From Cytophagales bacterium (GTDB lineage: Bacteria > Bacteroidota > Bacteroidia > Cytophagales > 172606-1), in assembly GCA_030446715.1 (NCBI GenBank), contig JAUJMU010000004.1, positions 1-64,000 on the forward strand: a stretch of DNA of 64,000 nucleotides, given 5' to 3'. The first letter of the stretch is position 1. Each line of letters starts with the position of its first letter. The notes beneath the pieces were generated by a model that ran no database searches, had not been told where the DNA came from, and saw only the letters and a program-made list of their open reading frames with translations. The translations under genes were made by a program, and so were the position numbers. Below, piece by piece: positions 19,281-28,097 of this stretch.

Positions 19281-20990
19281 ATGAAACCAGAAAAAGTGTT
19301 CATGATGATACTTATGCTATGGGTAGTATTATTCGGCGGTTGTAAAAAAGAAGACGATCCCGGGGTACGTCCGCTTGTGACGGCAACCGGCCCGATAAAT
19401 GAAGCCATCAATATAGCCATCAACAGTAAAGTCTCCGCCACCTTCAGCGGGGCGATGGATCCTGCCACGATCACGAATACGAAATTTACTTTACGGCAGG
19501 GAATTACTCCTGTTTCCGGAACAACAGCTTACTCCGGTATGACGGCTTCCTTTAAGCCAGCCGCGAATTTGGTCCCTAATACGCTCTATACGGCAACCAT
19601 TACGACCGGCGCGAAAGACATGTCCGGCGTAAGCCTTGCAAAAGACTACGTCTGGAGTTTTACAACGGGCGGAATTCCCGATAACACTCAGCCCACTGTG
19701 ACTGTAACCGAACCGGCGAACAGCGCTACAGGAGTGGCCCTCAACCGTCCTCTCGTGGTAACTTTCAGCGAACTGATGGACCAAACCACCATCACACCTT
19801 CGAGCTTCACCCTGAAGCAAGGGGAAGTCATGGTTCCCGGCGTCATCACCTACACCGGTACAAACGCCACTTTTACTCCGGCAAGTAACCTTGCGCCCAA
19901 CAAAATGTATACGGGAACGATTACAACGGGAGCCAGAGATATGGCTGGCAATGCACTGACGGGCAACCACACGGTTGGTTTTACCACCGGTGATGCAGCC
20001 GATATATTATTGCCAAGGGTCAATTCCACCGGCCCGCTCAACAACGCCATCAATGTCCCGGTCAATAAGGTGGTGGCCTTTACATTCAGCGAGGTCATGG
20101 ATCAGGCAACGATCAACAATACGACCTTTACCTTGAAACAAGACGCAACCGTGGTTCCCGGAACGTTGGCTTATTCCGGCACAGCTGCCACGTTTACCCC
20201 GTCAGCTATCCTGACCGCCGGTGTTACGTATACGGCAACGATCACTACCGGAGCGAAGGACTTAGCCGGTAATGCACTTGCTGCCAACACAGTCTGGAGT
20301 TTTACTACCGGCGCTTCTTCGTCCGCCCTGGCGGTAGTCAACCTTGGAGCCGCCGCCAGTTACGTGATCCTGGCCAAAACAGCCATCAATAACAGTCCGG
20401 CTTCCAGGGTTACCGGTGATCTGGGCCTTAGTCCGGCTGCTACCTCTTACATTACCGGATTTGCCTTGACCAACGCAACCGGATATGCTACTTCGACCCA
20501 GGTGACCGGAAAAATCTACGCAGCGGACATGGCCGATCCTACTCCCATTAACCTGACCACGGCCGTCAACAATATGATCACTGCCTACAACGATGCCGCC
20601 GGACGCCCTTCCCCCGATTTCTCCGAATTGGGTACGGGAAGTATTGGCGGAAGAACGCTCACCCCGGGACTTTATAAATGGACGAATACGGTTTCATTGA
20701 CCTCCGATGTGACCATTTCAGGTGACGCCAGCGATGTCTGGATCTTTCAGATTGCCGGGGACCTTTCCCTGAGTTCTGCGGTGAAAATTACCCTGACGGG
20801 CGGCGCCCAGGCCAAAAACGTCTTCTGGCAGGTGGCAGGTCAGGCGACTTTGGGCACAACCTCCCACGTTGAAGGCATCATCCTGTCGATGACTGGCATA
20901 ACCTTTCAAACCGGGGCCTCCATGAATGGCCGGGCGCTGGCACAGACCGCTGTTATTCTGGACAGCAATGCCATTACAAAGCCGCAATAA
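19281..20990 (+). CDS. Lipoprotein with three Ig-like (SbsA/Big_5) repeats and a DUF3494 ice-binding domain
   Basis: A lipoprotein signal ends WVVLFGGC (lipobox Cys ~21), followed by KKEDD, which in Bacteroidota can direct lipoproteins to the cell surface. Three repeats of about 100 residues (roughly 30-128, 131-235, 237-339) each begin with P.N.A..V.....V..TFSE.MD and end WSFTTG; these are SbsA-type Ig-like domains. Residues ~345-567 form a DUF3494 domain (LGAAASYVILAKTAI, VTGDLGLSP, TLTPGLYKW, DVWIFQIAGDLSL, GGAQAKNVFWQVAGQ), the ice-binding-protein fold. Many DUF3494 proteins bind ice or act as adhesins at the surface. It is first of three genes on this strand. Confidence 0.9.
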   Translation: MKPEKVFMMILMLWVVLFGGCKKEDDPGVRPLVTATGPINEAINIAINSKVSATFSGAMDPATITNTKFTLRQGITPVSGTTAYSGMTASFKPAANLVPNTLYTATITTGAKDMSGVSLAKDYVWSFTTGGIPDNTQPTVTVTEPANSATGVALNRPLVVTFSELMDQTTITPSSFTLKQGEVMVPGVITYTGTNATFTPASNLAPNKMYTGTITTGARDMAGNALTGNHTVGFTTGDAADILLPRVNSTGPLNNAINVPVNKVVAFTFSEVMDQATINNTTFTLKQDATVVPGTLAYSGTAATFTPSAILTAGVTYTATITTGAKDLAGNALAANTVWSFTTGASSSALAVVNLGAAASYVILAKTAINNSPASRVTGDLGLSPAATSYITGFALTNATGYATSTQVTGKIYAADMADPTPINLTTAVNNMITAYNDAAGRPSPDFSELGTGSIGGRTLTPGLYKWTNTVSLTSDVTISGDASDVWIFQIAGDLSLSSAVKITLTGGAQAKNVFWQVAGQATLGTTSHVEGIILSMTGITFQTGASMNGRALAQTAVILDSNAITKPQ

Positions 20991-21092
20991 TTAGCAATAA
21001 TTAAATAAGCGGGATCAACTCCCGACAGAGGCTTCCTCCGGAACACCCTCCCTGCAAATCTTTAGACGAAAACGAAAACTAATACCAAGCAG

Positions 21093-22817
21093 ATGAAGAT
21101 AAAAAAGATATACCTGACCGCCATCGCAGCCTTACTCATGGCAGCGTTTACAGGCGGTTGTAAAGATGAGAACGTGGAGATCGTTGGCGTATGCCCGGTT
21201 GTAGAATCGACAAACCCCATTAATTCGGCTACCGGGGTACCACTCGACCGCGTAATCACAATCGTGTTTAATGAAGCCATGAACCCTGCTACCATTACCC
21301 CGGCCGCTTTTACCTTAACCGGCCCAAATGAAAGTATAGCGGGAGCAATGGTAGTTTCAGGCACCCTGACGTACGATGCTGCCACGCACAGCATGAGCTT
21401 TGCGCCGGGCGCCAAATTCAAATCCAGAACCACCTATACGGGCAGGGTTGCCTCGACGGTCAAGGATTTAATGGGCAATACCTTGCAAACCGATTACGTA
21501 TGGACCTTCCAAAGTGGGGCAACCCTGTCGCCCGCCGTGATTGCTACCGATCCGGCTGACAGTGCCCAAAACGTATTCCTGAATAAAGGGATCGCCGCCA
21601 GCTTCAGTGAGCCCATGGACCCGCTGACGCTTACCACGACAACCTTTACGGTAAAACAGGGGACCACCGCAGTCGCAGGGACCGTTTCGTACTCCGGTAC
21701 AACGGCTTTCTTCAAACCTTCCGGGGACTTTACCCCGGGCACCACGTATACCGCTGCCATTACCACCGGAGCGAAGGATGTACAAGGCAATACACTGGCG
21801 AAAGACTACGGATGGACATTTTCCACCGGTACCATTCGGGCGCCGAAAGTGAATGCTGCCGAGCCGGTCAATCTGGCTACCGGCGTGGCGCTGAATAAAG
21901 TAATCAGTGCCACATTCAGCGAAGCAATGAATCCTTCAACGATCACCACATCGTTTAGGTTAATGGCCGGAACAATGCTTGTTCCCGGTAGGGTGAATTA
22001 CGCCGGCACGACGGCGACCTATACCCCAGCCAGTAACCTCTTATCCGGTACTACTTACACGGCTACTATTACCACTGGTGCCAAAAATCCGGCCGGAACG
22101 CCCATCGCGAATGACTACGTATGGAGCTTTACTACGGCAGCAACTTTAGGCGCTCCGTGGGTTGATCTCCAATCGGTTGCCCGGTTCGGGATTATCGCCG
22201 GGACGGGCGTGAGCAACAACGCCGGCTTCAGCGAGATCCGGAACCTGGACGTGGGAATCAGTCCGGGGGTTCGTTCTTCGATTACGGGGTTTCCTCCCGC
22301 CATCATCGTGAACGGAGGAATGTATGCCTCTGATGATATCGCGCCACCCGGTGTGCCGGCCATGCTGACAAAGGCCAAAGGAGACCTGACCGCCGCGTAT
22401 CTTTTTGCGGAAGGAGCCACTTCCCCGGCACCTGCCACCGTATCCGGCGATCTGGGTGGCACTACCCTGGCCCCGGGTATATACAAAACGACTTCCACGC
22501 TGCTCATCCAGTCCGGCGATTTGACGCTGGATGCCCAGGGGGATGTGAATGCCGTCTGGATTTTCCAGATCGCCTCTGACTTCACCACGGTAGGCGGAGC
22601 AGGCGGCAATGTCATCCTTACGGGAGGCGCTCAGGCCAAAAACGTCTTCTGGCAGACCGGCAGTTCAGCGACCATCGGAGACGGTACCCGGTTTAAAGGC
22701 AACATTCTGGCCCTGACCTCCATCACTATGAATTCGGGAGCAACGGCAGTGGGCAGAATGCTGGCCCGGAATGGCGCAGTCGTATTGACCAATACAAACA
22801 TCATCGAAAAGCCTTAA
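21093..22817 (+). CDS. Paralogous lipoprotein with Ig-like repeats and a DUF3494 ice-binding domain
   Basis: The architecture repeats that of the preceding gene: lipobox MAAFTGGC, three SbsA-type Ig-like repeats (NPINSATGVPLDRVITIVFNE; DPADSAQNVFLNKGIAASFSE; EPVNLATGVALNKVISATFSE), then DUF3494 (SVARFGIIAGTGVSNNAG, LGGTTLAPGIYKTTSTLL, NAVWIFQIASDFT, GGAQAKNVFWQTGSSATIG). It starts 102 bp after its paralogue and ends 12 bp before the OmpA gene, so the three are probably one transcript. The duplicates have clearly diverged, suggesting an old duplication and perhaps different binding surfaces. Confidence 0.9.
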   Translation: MKIKKIYLTAIAALLMAAFTGGCKDENVEIVGVCPVVESTNPINSATGVPLDRVITIVFNEAMNPATITPAAFTLTGPNESIAGAMVVSGTLTYDAATHSMSFAPGAKFKSRTTYTGRVASTVKDLMGNTLQTDYVWTFQSGATLSPAVIATDPADSAQNVFLNKGIAASFSEPMDPLTLTTTTFTVKQGTTAVAGTVSYSGTTAFFKPSGDFTPGTTYTAAITTGAKDVQGNTLAKDYGWTFSTGTIRAPKVNAAEPVNLATGVALNKVISATFSEAMNPSTITTSFRLMAGTMLVPGRVNYAGTTATYTPASNLLSGTTYTATITTGAKNPAGTPIANDYVWSFTTAATLGAPWVDLQSVARFGIIAGTGVSNNAGFSEIRNLDVGISPGVRSSITGFPPAIIVNGGMYASDDIAPPGVPAMLTKAKGDLTAAYLFAEGATSPAPATVSGDLGGTTLAPGIYKTTSTLLIQSGDLTLDAQGDVNAVWIFQIASDFTTVGGAGGNVILTGGAQAKNVFWQTGSSATIGDGTRFKGNILALTSITMNSGATAVGRMLARNGAVVLTNTNIIEKP

Positions 22818-22829
22818 TCCATAAACGAT

Positions 22830-24860
22830 ATGAAGACGAAAACAAATATTGATAAAGGATCGCTCCCCGCGGGAGCCTCCTATAGACTAACTGTTAAATA
22901 TCTTATCATCAGTGCCTTTCTTTTAACGGGTATTCAAACGTCACTTCTGGCGCAGGTGCCGGCTGCTCCCTTCACCAAACCCTCCTGGTGGATTGGCGGA
23001 GCCGCGGGGGCCAATTTTAATTTCGATCGCGGCACCACGCAGCAGTTGAATGCCGATCTGACCGTTCCTGCCGCTTTTCACCATGGCAGGGGTGTGGGAC
23101 TCTTTCTGGCACCGCTGGTGGAGTTTCACCGCCCCGGTTCAAGATGGGGGATCATGTTGCAGGCAGGCTATGACAGCCGCAGGAGTTCGTTCAGGGAAAT
23201 ACTGACCCCTTGTAACTGCCCGGCGGACTTATCCACCAACCTTGGCTATCTCACCGTAGAGCCTGGCCTCCGCTTCGCCCCGTTCAGATCCGGATTTTAT
23301 CTGTTCGGCGGCCCGCGCCTGGCTTTTAATGTGCAAAAATCCTTCACCTACAGCCAGCAAGCGAATCCCGCTTACCCCGAACAGGTAGTCAACCCCGATG
23401 TAACGGGAGACTTCAGCATGGTGAACAAAACGCTCCTCTCGCTTCAAATCGGCGCCGGGTACGACCTTCCACTCTCCTCAATGGAAAAGCAAACCCAGGT
23501 CGTATTCTCACCATTTGTTTCTTTTCAACCTTATTTTGGTCAATCACCCCGTTCAAAGGAAACCTGGACCCTGACAACGTTACGGATAGGCGCTGCCTTT
23601 AAGTTTGGCCGGGGGCATAAAAATTCATCAACGGCAGAGAGTGAAGCAACAGATTCTGAAGTCCGGTTTTCGGTTAACTCCCCCGAAAACATTCCGGCAG
23701 AGCGTCAGGTAAGGGAAACATTCCCGCTTCGTAATTACGTGTTTTTCAACATCGGATCAACGGAAATACCGGACCGGTACGTGTTGCTCCGGAAAGAGCA
23801 GGTGAAAGACTTCAAAGAGGACCGGCTGGAGATGTTCAAGCCTGAAGAAGTGTCTGGTCGCTCCGAACGACAAATGGTTGCCTATTACAATGTGCTGAAT
23901 ATCCTGGGTGACCGGATGGGGAAAAATCCTGCGACCACCATTACCCTGGTCGGCTCGTCGGAAAAAGGTCCGGCAGACGGAAGGGCCATGGCGGAGTCGG
24001 TCAGGCAATACCTGGTTGGTGTATTTGGAATTGATGCTTCGCGAATAAGCATCGAAGGGCGGGACAAACCCAAAATTCCTTCTGAGCAACGGGGTGGCAC
24101 ACTCGAACTTGACCTGCTTCGGGAGGGAGACCGCAGGGTATCCATCGAGAGCCGTTCGCCTTCCTTGCTGATGGAGTTTCAGAGTGGCCCGGATGCACCG
24201 CTGAAACCGGTGGAAATCGTTGCCCTTCAGGAAGCACCGCTTGACAGCTACGTTACTTTCAGTGCAGCGGGAGGAGAAGAACCCTTCACGTCATGGTCGC
24301 TGGAAATACGGGATGAAAAAGGAAAAGTGCAAAACTTTGGACCGTATACCATGCAGCAGGTGAGTATACCGGGAAAATCTATTTTGGGTACCCTTCCCGA
24401 AGGCAACTATCAGGTGGCAATGACTGGTCAAACGAAGGCCGGCAAAAGGGTAAAGAAGGAAACCTCCGTACACATGGTGCTCTGGACCCCGCCTGAAAAC
24501 GAGGATGCGATGCGTTTCAGCGTCATTTTCGAATTCAACGAATCGAAGGCTACCAGGATTTACGAAAAATACCTTACCGGTATCGTAGTGCCGAAGATTC
24601 CCAACGGAGGAAAGGTGATTATCCACGGGCATACCGATATTATCGGAGAGGAGACCCATAACGAGACCTTGTCACTGGCCCGGGCCAACGAGGTACGGGA
24701 CATTCTTGAAAGAAGCCTGTCGAAGGCCGGCCGCACCGGTATTACCTTTGAAGTGCACGGTTTCGGGGAAGATCAAAATTTTTCACCGTTCGACAACAGA
24801 TTTCCGGAGGAGCGCTTTTATAACCGGACGGTTGTTATAGATATTATTCCAAGGCAATAA
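22830..24860 (+). CDS. Outer-membrane protein with a C-terminal OmpA peptidoglycan-binding domain
   Basis: A signal sequence (LIISAFLLTGIQTSLLAQ) precedes a region of about 220 residues with alternating aromatic and polar strands (WWIGGAAGANFNFDRG, LFLAPLVEFHR, GYLTVEPGLRFAPF, LLSLQIGAGYDLPL), consistent with a small beta-barrel. The middle (~290-550) holds a second OmpA-like pattern (ITLVGSSEKGPADGRAMAESV) and a beta-rich segment. The C-terminus (~555-675) has the OmpA signature region VIIHGHTDIIGEETHNETLS and LARANEVRDIL. OmpA domains bind peptidoglycan and anchor the outer membrane. It begins 12 bp after the second DUF3494 gene, so it may anchor or export those surface lipoproteins; this is inferred from position only. 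Confidence 0.85.
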   Translation: MKTKTNIDKGSLPAGASYRLTVKYLIISAFLLTGIQTSLLAQVPAAPFTKPSWWIGGAAGANFNFDRGTTQQLNADLTVPAAFHHGRGVGLFLAPLVEFHRPGSRWGIMLQAGYDSRRSSFREILTPCNCPADLSTNLGYLTVEPGLRFAPFRSGFYLFGGPRLAFNVQKSFTYSQQANPAYPEQVVNPDVTGDFSMVNKTLLSLQIGAGYDLPLSSMEKQTQVVFSPFVSFQPYFGQSPRSKETWTLTTLRIGAAFKFGRGHKNSSTAESEATDSEVRFSVNSPENIPAERQVRETFPLRNYVFFNIGSTEIPDRYVLLRKEQVKDFKEDRLEMFKPEEVSGRSERQMVAYYNVLNILGDRMGKNPATTITLVGSSEKGPADGRAMAESVRQYLVGVFGIDASRISIEGRDKPKIPSEQRGGTLELDLLREGDRRVSIESRSPSLLMEFQSGPDAPLKPVEIVALQEAPLDSYVTFSAAGGEEPFTSWSLEIRDEKGKVQNFGPYTMQQVSIPGKSILGTLPEGNYQVAMTGQTKAGKRVKKETSVHMVLWTPPENEDAMRFSVIFEFNESKATRIYEKYLTGIVVPKIPNGGKVIIHGHTDIIGEETHNETLSLARANEVRDILERSLSKAGRTGITFEVHGFGEDQNFSPFDNRFPEERFYNRTVVIDIIPRQ

Positions 24861-24910
24861 ATCATTGATTGCCTGATTGATGGAATCTGCCCAAGCCTAT
24901 CGGTTGAATG

Positions 24911-24949
24911 GCAAAAAGGACCTAGCTTTAAAAGCCCGGTCCTTTTTGC
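24911..24949 (+). terminator. Intrinsic terminator after the OmpA gene
   Basis: GCAAAAAGGACC pairs with GGTCCTTTTTGC over 12 bases about 50 bases after the stop codon. The interior is itself partly self-complementary. It happens to contain GGACC and GGTCC, but it lies after a stop codon with A/T-rich flanks and is an ordinary, probably bidirectional, terminator. Confidence 0.8.
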
Positions 24950-25025
24950 TCTCTTCCATCTGCCTTTCACCCGGAGGAGAATAAAAGCCAGGCCTTTCAT
25001 TCCCGTCAATAATCTACTTAACCCT

Positions 25026-26243
25026 ATGGATAGCCAGAAAAAAACCGATCAGAAGAAACCTGGTAAGATCAGCCAGCTGAAAGGAGAAAACCAGGATCTG
25101 AAAGCAGAAAAAAAATCTGCTAAAGTAAAAATTGTCAAACTGGAAGAGGAGATAGATCTGAAAGAAAGGTACGCAGAGAGTCAGACCCGGTTCGAAACCA
25201 TCTTCTACCAGTCCAAGCTGGGCAATAAGATCATTGCACCCGACCTGAAGATTATGCAAATCAACGAAGTCTTCCGGGCCATGCTGGGCTATAGGGAAAA
25301 AGAGATTATCGGCACCACAATCACCGCCTTTGCCCACCCGGATTTTATTCATCACTGGCACGAGTTGCAGGAGAACCTTTGGACCCGGCAAATCCCTTCT
25401 TTCCAGATCGAGACCTGCCTGATAAAAAAAGACGGTGCTGTCTTATGGTGCCAGGTCACCTCCATCATTTTCCGGGACAATGGGATTACGCTGGGCTATA
25501 CCATCATAGAAGACATTTCGGAGCGCAAAGCCCTGGAAGCGGAACTTAAAAAGCTGCACGAGGACCAGGAGACCATGATGCACATGGTGGCTCACGACCT
25601 CAAAAGTCCACTAAACAACATCCAGTCCCTGCGCGGCTTGCTGCAAAAGAATGTTGAAAAGCTGGTAGCGGGTAGCGAAAAGAAGGAACAAAGTCTGACT
25701 TTGCTCCAGATGATTTCGGATACCTGTGATAAAGCCCAGGCCATTATCCGGGATTTGTTGTTTGTGGGTGATTTCAATTCCAAAACCACTTTCAGGAAAA
25801 CCGACCTGACAACCTTAATTGAATCACAGCGGAGTGTGCTGGGATTGGAAGCGGAAAAAAAAGGCGTCATCCTGCGTTTTCATTACCCATCCACCCCCGT
25901 TTATGCCCATCTCAATAAAGATAAATTTCTGAGGCTATTGGAAAATCTGCTGTCCAATGCCATTAAATTCACCCCCGGGGGCGGATGCGTCACCCTATCG
26001 CTGAAAAATAAAGGAACAAAGGTGCTGCTCCAGGTCAGCGATACCGGAATCGGTATTCCGGCGAAATTGCAATCCAGTATATTTGATAAGTTTACCATGG
26101 CCAACCGGAAAGGAACCGCGGGAGAGACAACCACGGGATTAGGCCTTTACATAGTCAAACGAATCGTGGAGTTGTATCAAGGAACCATCTGGGTGGAAAG
26201 CCAGGAAAACCAGGGCACTTCCTTTTTTATTGAACTCCAGTAA
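25026..26243 (+). CDS. Cytoplasmic PAS-domain sensor histidine kinase
   Basis: The N-terminal ~50 residues form a Lys/Glu-rich coiled coil with no membrane segment. A PAS domain follows (ESQTRFETIFYQSKLGNKII to ITLGYTIIEDISERKALE, ~51-160). The dimerisation/phosphotransfer region carries His190 in MVAHDLKSPLNNI. The ATPase domain has the N box NLLSNAIKFTPGGG, G1 DTGIGIP and G2 TTGLGLYIVKR. It autophosphorylates on His in response to a PAS-sensed signal. No response regulator is adjacent, so the partner is unknown. The next gene is a close paralogue of the same layout. Confidence 0.9.
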   Translation: MDSQKKTDQKKPGKISQLKGENQDLKAEKKSAKVKIVKLEEEIDLKERYAESQTRFETIFYQSKLGNKIIAPDLKIMQINEVFRAMLGYREKEIIGTTITAFAHPDFIHHWHELQENLWTRQIPSFQIETCLIKKDGAVLWCQVTSIIFRDNGITLGYTIIEDISERKALEAELKKLHEDQETMMHMVAHDLKSPLNNIQSLRGLLQKNVEKLVAGSEKKEQSLTLLQMISDTCDKAQAIIRDLLFVGDFNSKTTFRKTDLTTLIESQRSVLGLEAEKKGVILRFHYPSTPVYAHLNKDKFLRLLENLLSNAIKFTPGGGCVTLSLKNKGTKVLLQVSDTGIGIPAKLQSSIFDKFTMANRKGTAGETTTGLGLYIVKRIVELYQGTIWVESQENQGTSFFIELQ

Positions 26244-26360
26244 AACCTGTCCACCCGTGCCGGGGATCATGCAATCGTCGCAGGGCTACTCCCAGGCCAT
26301 TTCACTGCGTTCAATACTATATAAACCGACCATAAGTAAACGCGAATAATCATACAACCG

Positions 26361-27608
26361 ATGGAAAACCAGGAAGAGCAAACGCCCATTTATCTGGAGA
26401 GGATCAAGCAGCTGGAGGAGAAAAATCAGGCATTGGAGGAGAAGATCACGCGCTTGCTTTCCCTAAACGAAAGTCAGTTAGCCATTGAAAAAAGATACGA
26501 AGAGAGTCAGGAACGTTTCCGCACCATCTTTGAGCAATCGCAGTTTGGCAATAAAATCATCACCTCCAACCTGGAGATCATTCAGGCCAATAATGCATTG
26601 CACGAGATGTTAGGGTACAGTGCCCAGGAGTTGGTTGGTACCAGAATCATTGACCGGGTGCATCCGGACTACATCCCGGCCTGGCATGATTTACAGGAGA
26701 ACCTGTGGACGAAGAAAATCCCGTTTTTTCAGATTGAGACCTGCCTGGTCCGCAAAGACGGTTCCCATATGCGGTGCCAGGTTACCTCCATATTATTCCA
26801 CGATAACCAGGCCACCCTGGGCTATACCACGCTGGAAGATATCTCCGTGCGAAAAGAGATGGAAGACCTGCTGGCCAGGCAAACCGAGCTGATTAATGCC
26901 GACCTGGATAACTTTATTTACGTCGCTCACCACGATTTAAAATCACCCATTGTCAACATTGAAGGATTGCTATCGGTCCTGAATCAGGAGCTGGCGGGTG
27001 AACTTTCACTCACCAAGGAGCAAAGCCAGTTGCTTGCCATGATCGGCAAGGCTTCCGATAAATTAAAAGCCACCATTGCCGACCTCACCCGGATTGCCCG
27101 GCTACGAAAAGAGGCCGTAGAGGTGGAAGTCATCTCGATGGAAGCACTGTTTGAAGAAGTATACGGGGAGTTGCATACCCTGATCGGCCAGACGCCAGTG
27201 AAACTATCCAGGCAGATGGAGGTGACGGAGATCTGCTTTGTCAAAAGATATCTTCAAAGCATCCTGTATAACCTCTTGTCGAATGCAATCAAATACCGCT
27301 CGCCGGAAAGACCGTTGGCCATTACCATCCAAACCCGCCGGCAGGGAAAGTATACCCTGCTGGAAGTGGCCGACAATGGCCTGGGAATGGCGGAAAGTCA
27401 GGTACCCAGGCTTTTTACCATGTTTAAGCGCTTTCATATCCATGTGGAAGGGACTGGCATTGGCCTGTACATGGTCAAAAGGATGATTGAAAATGCCGGT
27501 GGCAGGATCCAGGTAGAGAGCCAACTGGACGTAGGAACCATCGTAAGGGTATACTTACCACATCCAGGGGGAAGCAACCGGCCAGGGGGATTAGAGACTG
27601 TACAATGA
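26361..27608 (+). CDS. PAS-domain sensor histidine kinase, tandem paralogue
   Basis: It matches the previous gene along its length: N-terminal coiled coil, PAS domain (ESQERFRTIFEQSQFGNKII, ATLGYTTLEDISVRKEME), then HisKA with His191 in VAHHDLKSPIVNI. The ATPase domain has NLLSNAIKYRSPER, DNGLGM and EGTGIGLYMVKRM. The kinase half differs more than the PAS half, and its ATPase resembles the HWE-less 'FKRFH' type common in Bacteroidota PAS kinases. The 117-bp gap suggests it may be co-transcribed with its paralogue. Both lack a receiver domain. Confidence 0.9.
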   Translation: MENQEEQTPIYLERIKQLEEKNQALEEKITRLLSLNESQLAIEKRYEESQERFRTIFEQSQFGNKIITSNLEIIQANNALHEMLGYSAQELVGTRIIDRVHPDYIPAWHDLQENLWTKKIPFFQIETCLVRKDGSHMRCQVTSILFHDNQATLGYTTLEDISVRKEMEDLLARQTELINADLDNFIYVAHHDLKSPIVNIEGLLSVLNQELAGELSLTKEQSQLLAMIGKASDKLKATIADLTRIARLRKEAVEVEVISMEALFEEVYGELHTLIGQTPVKLSRQMEVTEICFVKRYLQSILYNLLSNAIKYRSPERPLAITIQTRRQGKYTLLEVADNGLGMAESQVPRLFTMFKRFHIHVEGTGIGLYMVKRMIENAGGRIQVESQLDVGTIVRVYLPHPGGSNRPGGLETVQ

Positions 27609-27649
27609 ACTGTGTCAGGGGAGTCACCTGAAATGCTGCCTTTCAACCA

Positions 27650-27890
27650 GTCACAGACGCAATGGAACCCAGGGCACCCTTCGGTTTCGAGGCCTTCAGG
27701 CAGCAGGCTATCCAAGGCTTGTACGCCGGCCAACCCATCAATGGCGAGTGGACCTCCGATGCTCAGGATGGGCAGGTCCGGGCATCTTCGCCCCCTTGCT
27801 AAAGTAGTAGCTGGAAGAGGCCCGGAAGGAGAAATGGCCGCTCACCTGAACGGAGAGGAACACTGGCAGGGCAACGGCCGCTGCATATTT
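27650..27890 (+). pseudogene. IS256-family (mutator) transposase N-terminal remnant
   Basis: FEAFRQQAIQGLYAGQPINGE is followed, after removal of hairpin E6, by WGIFAPLLK and then, in shifted frames, LEEA and GEMAAHLNGEE. This matches the start of IS256-type transposases (INGE.GIFAPLLK..LEEALEGEMAAHL). The catalytic domain is missing. It directly follows the second kinase gene. Confidence 0.65.
27750..27779 (+). repeat. GGACC/GGTCC hairpin insertion E6 (in IS256 remnant)
   Basis: This 30-base segment has a short inner pairing (TCC with GGA) and six bases before GGTCC. Removing 29 bases restores INGEWGIFAPLLK. The core GATGCTCAGG is shared with E2, and GATGCT with E1, which lie in an unrelated IS 12 kb away. 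Confidence 0.75.
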
Positions 27891-28097
27891 CGGAGGATGT
27901 TAACCCCTCTCTGTGGTGAAGCTGCCCCCCTTTTCCGGTGATGTTGACCCCGGGGTCAGGATGGCCGAAACGCAATAGCTGACCCCTGGCTGGAGAAGTA
28001 GTGGAATACGGTTGATTAGTGGCTTGAACCACTAAACTTCCAGGCGAGTCATGCCGGCAAAGCCACGGACCTCTACGACAAAGATCGGCTCTGATCG

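Noticed and set aside
24911-24949. GGACC...GGTCC at this site as another hairpin insertion
   Set aside because: It is part of a longer 12-bp stem with A and T tracts after a stop codon; an ordinary terminator explains it.
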